From NCBI GenBank assembly GCA_002104905.1, contig MCFE01000621.1, positions 1 through 52,098 of the forward strand: DNA of 52,098 nucleotides, in the 5' to 3' direction. Position 1 is the first letter of the stretch. Each line of letters begins with the position of its first letter. The DNA comes from Basidiobolus meristosporus CBS 931.73. Its lineage: Eukaryota > Basidiobolomycota > Basidiobolomycetes > Basidiobolales > Basidiobolaceae. This document shows, piece after piece, positions 40,506 through 51,289 of this stretch. The translations under genes and the position numbers were made by a program. The notes under the pieces are model-generated. The model was not told where the DNA came from and searched no databases. It saw only the letters and a list, made by a program, of their open reading frames with translations.

Positions 40506-41532
40506 AACACTCAATCATCTTCTGCATTTGTGTACCTTGATTGACTATTACCCTGTTTCCCACACTCCTTACTTCCTGACTCTACCAAAGCTCTTACTTC
40601 TCATACATACAAGATGGTTTTTATATTAAAGCTTCAGTTATAACTCAATTGATAGTTTTGCTGACCTACAGATGTCTCTATAGCCAATACTAATATTAAG
40701 CACAACCCCATACTTAACAAGTAACTTCATTAAGATCCACCACTTATAAACATTTCTGTTGTAAAGTCCTTTTTCCATGACTTTGGCATGTGCCCTACAG
40801 CTCTATGTCATTGTTCACTCACTGGTTCCCATATATTCAGGCTTCAGCAGGAATTGGGAGGTCTGGTACTTTATCTGCCGGCTTTGCAATAAGTCCTTGC
40901 AATACTCAGGTATGCTTTTTTGCACACTGTGCCTAATGAAGTGCTGTAACCTCTTGGTGTGTATATTAGTGTTCAAAAATTCTACTATAGGCACTGTGAT
41001 AATCTTTTGACTACTTGATTTGCTAACTTGTCTGTTAGCAATATCTCCACTCTCTCTACAATAAAGGGCACAAAGGCAGTGGTAGACAAATTACATTTCT
41101 CTGCAAGCTCATTTACCTCATTGGAGTGTAGCTCATCTCTCTAGGCTTCCAACTCTTGTGAAAACAGCTGTTGTCTTGTTTGAGATTGTTGTTACTTAAT
41201 ACAGGACTCAGCCTGTTCTGGGCCAATAGTGTTAGTTGGAAAGTACTACAGCTTTTTCTCATGGTTCCCTGTCTTTGGATTGGGTAGACTTCTTTCTCTT
41301 TACCTTGCCTTTGTTAGAGTCCTAATTTTTACTGCTACTTTGGCTAAGTGCTTCTTGTATTGTGATACTTTTGCTCCATGATAGATGTTGCACAGGCACA
41401 TCTGTTTCTGCCTGCCTGTCCCTTACCACCATTCTGATGGCAACCAAACTATCTTTGCTTCTTGTTTTGTGCTCTCAGCCTTGCTTGATACCCGGTCCTG
41501 CAAGAGTCATGAGCATTTATCACTGACAGGAC
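40506..41532 (-). repeat. Repeat U1, copy 2, left part
   Basis: It matches U1 copy 1 at 19900-20404 (GGTTCCCATAT, AAGTCCTTGCAATA and AGAGGGCACAGAGGCAG-type blocks). The minus-strand reading shares the ADEIAEK/NELAEKC and DIWEPVDEQ/NIWEPVSEQ motifs but has many stops. Upstream on the minus strand (about 41200-41500) it contains KQEAKIVWLPSEWW in a broken frame. No domain is recognised. Confidence 0.5.
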
Positions 41533-41902
41533 TGTTGCAACTTAAGCAGTTATTTGGATATAAGGAACTTATCAAGATATAGTGATAATAGTTGAACTAT
41601 TGTTTATTTGCAAAGAGGATCAGAATTTATACCTTTGTAGAAGTACTACAGCTACAACACTAAGTAAGGAGGCTTTCTTAACATTCAGGAGTATTCTGTA
41701 ACAGTTTCAGGGTTAGTACATAGTGTTTGGTAAAAAGTGTTATTTTGATCTTCACTATAGGGGAATAATCATAGAATCATAGATGTGAAGAAACTGGCAA
41801 AGTTGGGGCAGCAAATAAGCCCCACAGTGACCCAGACTAGTCTAGAATTGCTAAGTAAATTTTTAGCTGCTGAATGATACCAAATAGTCCAATATTTCAA
41901 CA
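41533..41902 (-). repeat. Solo copia LTR (B/C family)
   Basis: TGTTGCAACTTAAG to ATATTTCAACA, 370 bp, flanked by AGGAC (41528-41532) and TGGAC (41903-41907), a 5-bp target duplication with one mismatch. It is very similar to the copia C LTRs. U1 homology continues on both sides. Confidence 0.88.
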
Positions 41903-42900
41903 TGGACCTTGAATGCTACTTTGACAGCATGATTCTTGCATTGAGCTACGTATTTATCTTGATAAATGCTGAGCTGATGCATCTGTCATTGCTTGCTTGT
42001 CCCTTGCTGGCACTCTCCTGGCTGCCTGGAACCTCTTGCTGTGACATTGAGCTACTGAGTATCTTCTTTGCAGCCAAGATACTCTGTGTTCTACTTGGGA
42101 TTCTGATTGCTCTACACCAATTATTCAACCTCTCTGTCTCTGGATTATATCTTAATTGCTCTGGGCCATCTCATCTATCCTGTAAATCATTGCACCTATC
42201 TGCCTCAGTCATACTTTGGCATAAGCTGACAACATACTTGCTAATATTGGTTGTGGTATTTTATGATAGTCATTGGCTAGCCTTCTACTAGAGGAACTAC
42301 TTTTGCTACATTCACATCTGCATGAACTTGTGATCAGCTTGTGGTTCTGCTTAGTTTCTCACTTGCCTTCATTACTGAGAGCCTGAGAAGTTTGCATACT
42401 TACCTTCAGTCAGCACACTGTTGACATGTCTTTTTAGAATATAGCACTGCTGGGTTCACTGAATGTTAGAGCAAGCTGTTGTCCAACTGCTCTTCTGCTA
42501 AGGTTGGCAATGCAGCTTGGCTGGGAATCAGACGCCTTTACTATATCTTTTTAAAGCATATATATGGAAGTAAGTCATACCAAATGGGAAATTGTGTTAC
42601 ATATACATGTTGTATGTGATGCCTCAGCTTTATTGCAAATGCTTATTATGCTGGGTCATTGTTGAATCTTCCATTCATGCAAGTTCAATATCTCAGATAA
42701 AAGACTCTCTTCAAATAACATGGGTATTGACAAAAAAGTGATTAAATAGTGGTACATTGCTGAGTGTCAAGCTGTTTGCTCCATGGAGAAGATGACTTTG
42801 TTTCAACACCACAAGAGAGGGAAATACCATCTAGTGGTTATTATAACAAGCTTTGCAGCCATGAAGCATGCCAATGGCATGCAAAGTATCAAAAGCATCA
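41903..42900. repeat. Repeat U1, copy 2, right part
   Basis: It aligns with 29950-30888. A plus-strand frame is open from 41902 to 42291 and shares a hydrophobic pattern with 30028-30237 (GILIALH, then LTTYLLI/LTTYLLV). Because the whole block is repeated DNA this may be chance; the coding strand remains open. Confidence 0.45.
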
Positions 42901-44099
42901 CAGCCATTGCTTTTCCATACAAGTCATCCTTGAGCAATCATCAGTCACTACTGTATCAATAATATCTTGCTGGCCACTTGAAACTTCTGCACCAGCACCA
43001 AGCTGTACTCATCAACTTGCACAAGCTGATTTAGGTGGGTTTGGGCTACCTTTTGGCTCACATCAGCCTTCTGAATATGGCTTTTGGAGTGATAACTATG
43101 AAGCAGAAGGCTTGCTGATGAATTAGGAGCCTATTTCCTCTCACAATAATGCCCACCATGAGCCTGGCACATTCCCAAGATCCAATGAGACAACACCCAC
43201 AGAAAAAATGTCAAGGATACTTATGCAGTCAAGTGAGTCCAGTAACCCATTTACTGGTGAATGATTTGTTGTTGTGACTAGAAAAGTGGCTTACTTCCAC
43301 CAATAGCAGTGATGGGAGCTTCAAGGATTTGCTGCTACCTTGTGCCAAAATCATTGCTCAATGCAACATACTATGTGCTTAGTACAAATGGGAAACTATC
43401 ATGCAGCAGGCAATACATGACCCAGACACTGTTCTGTTACTGGCATGTGTTAACAGTTGTATCACATTCACATCACAAAATGTCACCAGCGCAAGGTTTC
43501 CAACATGTCAATAATCCACCACTGCAGGAGGACAAAAATTTTCATTCTGTGTGTATAAGCCAGTAATACTCAGTCTGAAGATGCTCATGTAGGCAAACAT
43601 ATAGTGTGATGCCAGAAAGTATTGCCCTTAGTATCAATTAAGTGCAATCCATTGAGATACTAGATAGATATACTGGAAGTGAAATGGAGAATTAGAAAAT
43701 CCACATGATATTCACTTGTTGTTTTACTAAGTTGCAACACAAGATTGGTACTGATTGCAGAACTACATAAATCTGACTATTTGGTCATTATTAAGCAAGT
43801 CTTAGGAGTAAAGGTGCCAAGCTTACACACATTTAGGTAAGCTTCAGATTTTCCTAAAATCCCAAACTTCACTAATCCCTAATAATTAACAGATTTCATA
43901 CAAACTAATTTTCAAGTAAATATTGAGAAACATATCACTTAATCAAGTGCTGTTCAAAATACGTCAATAATATGGTGGACCTCTAATTATTTCAAAACAA
44001 GCATATCACTCATACTTGATAGCAAACTTTACATCCAATAAAGTAGCAACAGTTACTTTGAGGGTGTATATGATAATGCCTTTACCTTGGCACTTGATG
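42901..44099. other. Unassigned sequence right of U1
   Basis: A plus-strand frame at 42764-43126 ends with GGFGLPFGSHQPSEYGFW and looks protein-like, but it has no homologue in the window and no motif I recognise. A block near 43275-43320 resembles 7600-7650. Nothing else is supported. Confidence 0.35.
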
Positions 44100-44900
44100 G
44101 ATTCTCATTAAACAAATACTCTGGCAGCAAATCCTGCAGGCCACTTATTCTCATCAATCTCTATCTGCCACCTATTATATGGTATCAGAGCCAAAATCTG
44201 ATGGTAGTCTCACTGGTATTTGGGCCTAATTCACTGCCAAGCCTGGATAGCTGCCTGTATCCATTGGTGGATGAATTTTGTATGCCATCCCAAAGGATAC
44301 AAGTAAATGACTGTTATGTTAAATTGCATATTATTATCTGCATTGGAGATACCCCAGCCATCAGCTAAACAGACCACTTTTCTGGGCACAATGGAGAGTA
44401 TTGCTGTCAAACATGTGAGATCCAGGGGTTGTGCTCCATAACTCACAAACATTACTATTTTCCAAGCACTAATATTGAAGACATCAACTTTCCATAATGA
44501 GATTGTATCAAAGTCTGCATACAATTGCAGCTAAGCTGGTAAGCTGCAAGTCATTGACAGAATATAGAATTAATCAAAACCAGAGCTACTAAAGGTATAG
44601 GGAGTCTATTAGTGCAAAAGCTTTCCACTGGGAGCAATGCATTTGCTCTTCAACAATATCCCATTGCTAGTGACTAAGTAGTACATGGGGCAATTCAAGC
44701 TCAGTGAGTCACTTGAAATACCAGCAAAATTTGAAAGAATTGCCAAGATATTTACAAACATCCACTACCTGGAGTATTTTCCCCAAGCCCAAATCATTAT
44801 ACATATATATAAGCAAATATACTAATACAAGTACCTGATAAATCAGATATGTACTTATGCAAGTGGCCTTCTGAGGCAATTTCCAATCAGAGTACATTGA
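44100..44900 (-). repeat. Repeat R2, copy 3
   Basis: Reverse-complement match to 13405-14337 and match to 6206-6334. The minus-strand frame 44231-44524 is open for 97 codons (TISLWKVDVFNISAWKIVMF, SIVPRKVVCLADGWGISNAD). Upstream near 44620-44690 the same strand gives GILLKSKCIAPSGKLL. The protein is unknown. A TGGTATCAGAGCC sequence on the plus strand at about 44179 resembles an LTR-retrotransposon primer site but is not backed by an LTR. Confidence 0.5.
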
Positions 44901-45299
44901 AAGCATAGGTAGTTACATGTTGACATTATTGTAATATTTATATCAGAAGCAGATTACCAATGCCAACTTGAATCATCTATAGCTTTTATGCAAGGAGTTT
45001 AGTGTTGAGATTTGAGTAGCTATAGTACAAGCATAAAGCTGGGTACATGGATCTCTGCAGCTACTGCACCCATCTTTACTCCATCTTGGTTAGTGTGTGG
45101 AAAATGTAGCACCTTGCTTCACCTTATCAGAGTTTCCTTTAGAGCACATGTGTGAGGACATATAAAGGGGAGTCAAGTTGCAGGTACTACCATATCCCAA
45201 TCTCTTCAAGACTATCATCCTGTATTTGGTTTATATCCACACCATGCTTCAGATGGAGTAGTATCACAAAGTATTCTGTAATAACTCTTATTTTGAAGT
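44901..45299. other. No gene seen
   Basis: A+T-rich sequence between R2 and copia A2. I see no coding, RNA or repeat feature I can support. Confidence 0.4.
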
Positions 45300-47163
45300 T
45301 ATGTAGCTGTGTTAACTGATTCTACCCAAAAATCACAGGATAATTTCTGATCATAGATCAAAGTTCTTGTCATATCAATTATTGTGCTGTTTGCATGTTC
45401 TGCTGATCCATTTTGCTGTGGGGAGTATGGTACAGTAGTCTCTTGCTTTATCCCATGAATTTTGCAGAAGTGGATGAAGAGCTTGAGGTATACTCTCCAC
45501 CTTGGTCAGAGCGTATTTTCATGATTTTTTCACCATTTTCTCTCTCCACCATGGCTTTGAACTCCCTGAGCTTAGACAGAGCTTCTTCCTTTCTCTCCAT
45601 GAAGTAAACCTATGTGAATTCTGTATAATCATCAATAAAAGTGATTAAATACTTCATCCCACCTAAGGATAAATTTTGCATAGGTCCACACAGATCTGAG
45701 TGAATTAGATCTAATTTTTTCTTAGTTTTGATTAACCCAGAGCTCTTGAACAGTTGTCTGGCTTGTTTCCCATATATGCAGGCCTCACAGTGCTCCAAAT
45801 TAGCTGGGGGATCAATTTTTACTCCGGAAATTAGCTGATCTTTGATCATTTTGCACAAATAATCAAAATTTATGTGTCCAAATCTCCTGTGCCAAAGCAT
45901 TGGTGTTTCTTCATTTTAGCTACTTATATTGGCTTCCAAATATGATTGAATATAAGTCAACTTGTATAGATTCTGATCTCTGATACCCAAAGCAATATGG
46001 GCACCATTTTGATCAGTGACCCTGCATCCAGAATTGTCAAAGCTGAAACTGAGTCCTTCTGCAGTGGCCTTGCTTACAGATAGTAGGTTCTTGGCTATTT
46101 CTGGTACATGGAGTACTTCTTTAAAGGTCAGTGTATGGCTTCCTTCACTGATTCTAAGGTTTACTAGGATAGTTCCTTCTCCCACTGCATCAGGTGTTCT
46201 ATAGTCACCCATGAAAACCTTCTTAATTGGAATTTCTTGAAATTGGGTAAAAGTTCTTTTGGGTGTGTAAAGTGTTGAGATGCTCCAGAGTCAATATACC
46301 ACATCTGAGAATCCTTGTTTTTGGTCATATTTAGTGCAGATATGAATAGTCTATCTTCAGTTGTTGCAGCATTTCCATGTTCAGGCTTCTTTGGATGATT
46401 ATCTCTCTTTTTGAGACACCAGTCTGATGTGTGTCCTTTCCTTTTATATTGGTTGCAAAACAGGTTTCTGTTGCCTTTGTAGGGTCTTGGGTACCTCCTT
46501 TGCTGGTTATCATTGCTTATTAAAGCATCTTCTTCTTCCATCTTATTGGCGCTTGATTTTTTTGATTCTTCATCCAGTCACCTTCCATATAAGTAATTTA
46601 AGGTCAAATCTTTAGTTCTGGACTCTAGGGCTGATATAAGGCCCTGAAACTTGTCTGTCAGGCTATTCAGGATGGTAACTACCACATCCTCATCAGTAGG
46701 TGGTACACCCACAGATTCCATCTCATCTTCCATCAGGGTAATTCTGTTAATTAGGTTTTTCATTTCTTCTCTTGGCAGCATCTTTATAGTGAAGAATTTT
46801 TGTCTCAGATACATCTTCTTAGCAGCTGCACATGACTGGTAGGTGTCTTCTAATGCCTTCCAGGCATTCTTTGCCATTTTTGCTCTTGAGCATTGAATTA
46901 GCAATTTATCCTAAACATTGAGGCCAATGCAGTTAAAGGCACTTTGTTCTTTCTTCTGGTACTTTAAGGCTTCCTCTCCCACATTTTTAGGAGGGCATTC
47001 TTCTCCCATAACAATATCCCAAAGGCCTCTTTCTTGTAGCAGCATCTTCATCTTCACCTTCCACACTTGGTAGTTAGATCTATCCAACTTTTCAGCAGAG
47101 GGAAAAATTCCAGTAATAGCAGTAGTAGACATTGCAGAGAGTGACAGCTTGGGGCTCATAACC
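45300..47163 (-). pseudogene. Copia A2 gag to integrase, truncated
   Basis: The third family-A copy, read leftwards. Gag starts in the primer-binding site at 47160 (MSPKLSLSAMSTTAITGIFP) and continues through YQVWKVKMKMLLQERGLWDI and NAWKALEDTYQSCAAAKKMY. A zinc knuckle remnant, protease start (MWYIDSGASQHFTHPKE, DSGAS intact), GAG-pre (45916-46212) and integrase start (45610-45900: MLWHRRFGHINFDYLCKMIK, LSLGGMKYLITFIDDYTEFT) follow. Integrase continues degenerate to about 45300, where the element is cut. RT and RNase H are absent. There are several stops, but individual domains are well preserved. Confidence 0.85.
47151..47163 (-). other. Copia A2 primer-binding site overlapping the gag start codon
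   Basis: GGTTATGAGCCCC follows the LTR directly on the minus strand. It is complementary to the anticodon stem-loop of initiator tRNA-Met (GGGCTCATAACC). The ATG inside it is the start of gag (MSPKLSL); the corresponding ATG in A1 is at 1831. Confidence 0.65.
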
Positions 47164-47495
47164 TGTTGTAAGAGTCTTGGAGATATTGGAAGTGATTGGG
47201 AGGACAAGTAGATTATGTGGTTTTCACTTAATGATTTATTGAATGTAAAAGTAGTATTTATACTTTTACATGATCTTGGCATAACAAGCACATATAATAG
47301 GTTAAGGAAGGTCCCAAGAGCATGTGTGCAAAGTTTGGGGCTGTTTGGACAACTTATCCAATTTTCATGATCTGGGTAAATATTCTAAGTAAATTCCGAC
47401 AAGGAATTTGGTCAGTATTCTCTAGGATTTGAAGGTAATGATCTAAGTGACTAAGTTAGGTGAATATTTAGGTGGAATTACAAGTTTTTACAACA
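47164..47495 (-). repeat. Copia A2 5' LTR
   Basis: 332 bp, TGTTGTAAGAGTC to TTTACAACA; the terminal 8 bp (TGTTGTAA and TTACAACA) are inverted repeats. It is highly similar to 1836-2184. Confidence 0.85.
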
Positions 47496-47772
47496 ATAGG
47501 CTTATATCCAAAACCCCTAGTACACTATATTAAGACAATCAATGATGAATACTACTAGGTAAATATCCAGCTTTTCATGCTAGAACAAAGGACATTAATA
47601 TCAGACACCACTTTGTATGGGATGCTTTAGGGAATAACCTAACTAACTTATCTTACTGTCCTACAAAAGAAAGGACAGCCAACATGTTCATCAATTCATT
47701 AGTTAGAGACAAATTTGAATAACTTGGATCACTGTTGGACATAACATAAATAGATATCTAGCTGAGTGAGAG
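47496..47772 (+). pseudogene. Copia A3: RNase H C-terminal remnant
   Basis: The plus strand at about 47577-47725 reads HARTKDINIRHHFVWDALGN, LTNLSYCPTKERTANMFINS and LVRDKFE, the final RNase H segment of a copia element. The polypurine-like GAGTGAGAG precedes the LTR at 47773. The rest of the element is replaced on the left by the A2 LTR. Confidence 0.75.
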
Positions 47773-48086
47773 TGTTGCAAACTCATGGTAACACCAAATA
47801 TTCACCTTACTCAGTTGCTTTCATGATTGTATTAAATCTTAGAGAATTCTGGCCAAACACCTTGTTGGGATTACCCAAACATGAGATTTCTCAAAGCTGT
47901 CTCAACAGCCCTAAACATTGCATGCCTGAAATTGGGATCTTTCTAAGCATATACTATGTATTGGTTTTTCCAAGATTATGTGAAAGTATAAATACTACAT
48001 TCACATCCAATTAATCATCATATGAAAATCATATATTGGCTTGTCCTCCCAATCACTTCCAATATCCCCAAAACTCTTACAGCACA
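47773..48086 (+). repeat. Copia A3 3' LTR
   Basis: It begins TGTTGCAAACTCATGG and ends ACTCTTACAGCACA. It follows the family-A LTR in plus orientation, including GTGAAAGTATAAATACTACA near 47980 (TATA region) and CCTCCCAATCACTTCCAATA. Confidence 0.75.
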
Positions 48087-48480
48087 ATGTGCTTATGTTG
48101 TCAAGAACATGTAAAAGTATAAGCATCACCTTTACATCCAATAACGCATTCAGTGAAAACCGCATAATCTACTTGTTGTCCCAATCACTTCTGGTATCTC
48201 CAAAACTCTCACAATACTTCCCAATGCAGAAGTGATACTCACTGATTTACAAGAACCTGTGAAAACCAACATGTACAGTACGCTTATGAAAGCTCCAAGA
48301 TCTTGTGTATAATGTTTAGGGGCTTTAAGATAACTGGAGAACCACACACCTTGTAAAGCAGATTTTATATTAGGATCTTGCCAAGACCTTGGATTTTTAC
48401 ATTCAATAAATTATCTTGATGAATCTACATATCACCAAGTAATCTAAGACACTCCTAAGCTCCTGCTGCTACTTTGAGCA
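48087..48480. repeat. Fragmented family-A LTR pieces at the edge of the repeat block
   Basis: 48087-48210 repeats the second half of the family-A LTR in plus orientation (CATGTAAAAGTATAAGCATC, CCCAATCACTTCTGGTATC). About 48225-48480 looks like a diverged inverted LTR fragment (ACATGTACAGTA, TGTTTAGGGGCTTTAAGAT). After this the sequence becomes unique. Confidence 0.5.
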
Positions 48481-49525
48481 AATCCGACAACAGAACATGT
48501 TGCGAAGGCTTTTTGGTAACTGGCAAATTTGCTTGCTAATACTCAATTGAAAAGTCATAGCGGCACTTTAAAAATACCAGTATTGCAACTATAAATATCA
48601 ACCAGGATTCAGTCAAAATTACAAAATTCATTTACTTTTGGTAACTCTGTCCTGCTGTCGTGATTGGAGTAAGGAGATATTCGCGCATTATTTGAGGCCA
48701 GTAAAATGGAAATATATGTGAGAGATCAGTAAAGCAAACCACCGATGAAGCCTCAATTTATGTGGGTATATGGCGATAATTTCAAGGCAGAGGCTTGATT
48801 GTCGGCTATCAGTTTGCTACTGTGTCAGGAGGAATAGTCGTAAACGTCCCACACTCTCAAAGTGGAGCCATTTCATGAAAACGGCTGTATAAGAAGTACG
48901 GTATCATGGCATATTTCAAAAGAACATAAGAACGATATAGGCTAGTAGATTCAACACTGTTACCTGACATGCGCCAAAACATGGGGAGCATCGTACTATG
49001 CTTGAGTCTGGTGGTAATCGCCATGCATCCAACTTTGCATATGAAGGAACACTTTAGGGGTACGCCATCTTCGCATTGGATTCATTCATCAATGTGAATC
49101 TAGCCTGCCTGTTCTTATAGTTACCCGCACACATGCTCAGCTCTTACCACCTTGCCTTAGCCTGCACCGACTCCCCATATTACCCCTGATCTCGCGCACT
49201 TGCTTCCTTAGATTACATATGCCGGAGATTATTGGAGGCCTATAATAAAGCACACGCACCCTAGTTCTTTGATTTTTTTTCTCGTAACTACTGTTAGGAG
49301 TGGATTTTTACAACGTGGAACTACTCGGTCTCCCCACCAACACCAACTTCATGGCTTCTGGCCAGACGAATCAATGATCGATTCTTATTTAGACTAAATC
49401 GAAGACACCATCACATTCTCCAGAACAATCAGGTTAGTCCCGGTCAAGAACCATACCAAGCCCACCTCTGACCCCCGTTCAACTAATTTTGTAGTGTTGC
49501 CCGCTATTTAAGTAATTCCCTCTCA
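48481..49525. other. Unique sequence upstream of the host gene
   Basis: No repeat family of this window recurs here, and G+C content rises visibly. No coding frame is supported. TATTTAAG at 49504-49511, about 20 bp upstream of the ATG at 49526, could be a TATA-like promoter element. Confidence 0.5.
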
Positions 49526-50981
49526 ATGAAACCTTCATACGTGGCCTGGACAATTTGCAGAGCATCTCTACCTTTGATCCTTTCACTTAAATCTTTCCTG
49601 CCAACGTCTTCTGCATCCGCCACAACCACCACCACCACTTCTTGGCAAACATCTACGACTGCTGGATCAACATCGTTTACTTCCCAGTCGACTATAGCTT
49701 GGGATACAGAGAATATTTCCCAGACCATATCGGTGATACCACGAGATGGTATGTACTTTTACTGCCCGTCATATGGAAACCAAGTACAGGCCTAAACTTG
49801 CATTTTCTGAGCAGTGCTGGAGGAGAACTGTGGGCCGGATATCTACTGTCTACCGAAGGCTGATGATACATGGGTCATGGGGAAACTCCCCAGTGGTATG
49901 ATTCGATGGAACCATAACCACCCACTGTTCAAGGTGCAGGGCTATGTGGATGTTCGCCTTTTCGAGATGACCGACACCCGTAAGCCTGTCAAGGAGTGGA
50001 TCAACATACACAACAACGACGGTTTGCTGACCGTCAGCCTAACCAAGGATACGGACTGGTTTGCACTGACCCATGGCAACCGTGAGAACACCAGCATCAT
50101 GAGACAGTTTCGATTCTTGATCACTCCGCATGGCGACTGGGCAGAACATCAACCTTGGGGACCAATTTTCAACATAGAAGGTATGCACACTTGCTTTGCG
50201 ACCATACTCTGCGCTTGTTGATAACCTGATCCTCCGTTAGAGCCCCCATCATTCGCCATCCAACCATCCAATACCCATGCTACCGAGTCGGGGAAGCTAG
50301 CAAGAGATGCGCTTACCCCTTATGGCGCCAAGCCTACGTCTACGAATATCGAGGTAATGATCAGTAATGCTGATCCCTCACCCAATCAGGATAGGATACC
50401 CCCTTGGGTAGTTGTCGGTATTGGTGCCAGCTGCCTAGTTACAGTGCTTGTTAGTGCCATATATCCTTTTGAAATCTTTACGGTAGATGGTGTGAGCCGA
50501 GAGTTTCATTTGATTGATTATCTATTCCTTAATTCGAGGGCATACATTGATCTTTGTAGTACGTCGTCGCCACCCCCCAAAAACCATCAGCCTAACGTTT
50601 GATGATGTCGGTACATTACCAACCCATGGCCCAGACTCGTCAGATGAGAAGAAAAATCTAGAGGCCGATGGCGGATCCCATCAATTAATCGGAACTGATT
50701 CCGATCAGACTCCCAATTCGTTGCGGCTAACCGTGAAAGACGCCCGAATGATCGCCGATACCTATAGGCAGCTACTAAGAAAACCTAGCTGGAGTGGCAG
50801 GGACATCGAGACCCCCCAACGAACAAAATCGTATTACAGCGATGAACTGATGAAGCGGGAGTTAGCAGCCGAAGGAACTGGTGTGAAGCACGTTACGTGG
50901 ACAACATTGTCGGCGCCGGAAACAGTTCCCGAAGACCAGGAATGGTCCAGAAACAGTATATTCGTTGAGTCATCTGCTTAG
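49526..50981 (+). CDS. Predicted single-pass secreted/membrane protein, four exons
   Basis: Proposed exons are 49526-49748, 49815-50180, 50241-50489 and 50560-50981, about 419 residues. Phases agree at all three junctions. The start MKPSYVAWTICRASLPLIL is a plausible signal peptide, followed by a Ser/Thr-rich stretch (TTTTTTSWQTSTTAGSTSF), typical of O-glycosylated fungal surface proteins. A compact extracellular part follows (ENCGPDIYCLPKADDTWVMG, WNHNHPLFKVQGYVDVRLFE, SIMRQFRFLITPHGDWAEHQ). The membrane segment is PWVVVGIGASCLVTVLV, then basic RRRHPP and a hydrophilic, likely cytosolic tail ending SIFVESSA. I do not recognise the family. Exon 1 has a competing open frame, and the third intron could instead start at 50454 (ATA joined), which would shorten the region after the membrane helix. 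Confidence 0.7.
49749..49814 (+). other. Intron 1 of the host gene
   Basis: 66 nt, GTATGT to GAGCAG. Phase 1; the joined codon is GTG (Val), giving IPRD-VLEENC. Confidence 0.65.
50181..50240 (+). other. Intron 2 of the host gene
   Basis: 60 nt, GTATGC to CGTTAG, phase 1. The joined codon GAG links FNIE with PPSFAIQPSN. Confidence 0.7.
50490..50559 (+). other. Intron 3 of the host gene
   Basis: 70 nt, GTGTGA to TTGTAG, phase 1. An alternative donor at 50454 (GTGCCA) with the same acceptor is also in phase. Confidence 0.55.
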
Positions 50982-51215
50982 CGGAAATGTGTCGGCCTCT
51001 GCGCTATTCCCTCGTTTTCTTCTAAACCGGCTTTATTTAAGAAAATGATCATATACAATGATTAAAGATAGATTGCTTGTATCCCGCTGTAAATAGTCGA
51101 CTTGATAAAAAGATTTTGGGAACCTCAGTAGGAAGGCAGACAATGGTTAAATCATCATTATATGATTTCTGTCAATGACACATCCATTGGGTTTCTTCAT
51201 AGGTTCCAATGTTGT

Positions 51216-51287
51216 TCGCGCCTCGGGAATCGAACCCCTGACCCAGAGCATTGCTCCGAAATCACTGACCACTCAGCTAGCACGCTT
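51216..51287 (-). tRNA. tRNA-like pol III unit (tRNA relic or SINE head)
   Basis: On the minus strand TAGCTGAGTGG (51269-51279) fits the pol III A box and GGTTCGATTCC (51226-51236) fits the B box exactly, at about tRNA spacing. The acceptor stem pairs only in its first four positions (GCGT with GCGC), the D, anticodon and T stems pair poorly, and no T-run terminator follows. I cannot assign an anticodon. It is more likely a tRNA pseudogene or the head of a SINE than a working tRNA gene. Confidence 0.4.
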
Positions 51288-51289
51288 TT

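Noticed and set aside
41902-42291. Hydrophobic 129-codon plus-strand frame as a membrane protein gene
   Set aside because: It sits in repeat U1 and starts at the edge of a solo LTR; the twin at 30028 shares it only in part, and no gene context supports it.
49642-49863. Alternative exon 1 frame (MANIYDCWINIVYFPVDYSL) of the host gene
   Set aside because: It looks protein-like, but it reaches the exon 2 frame only with a phase mismatch at the GTATGT/GAGCAG junction, whereas the frame from 49526 joins in phase and gives a signal peptide and Ser/Thr-rich region.
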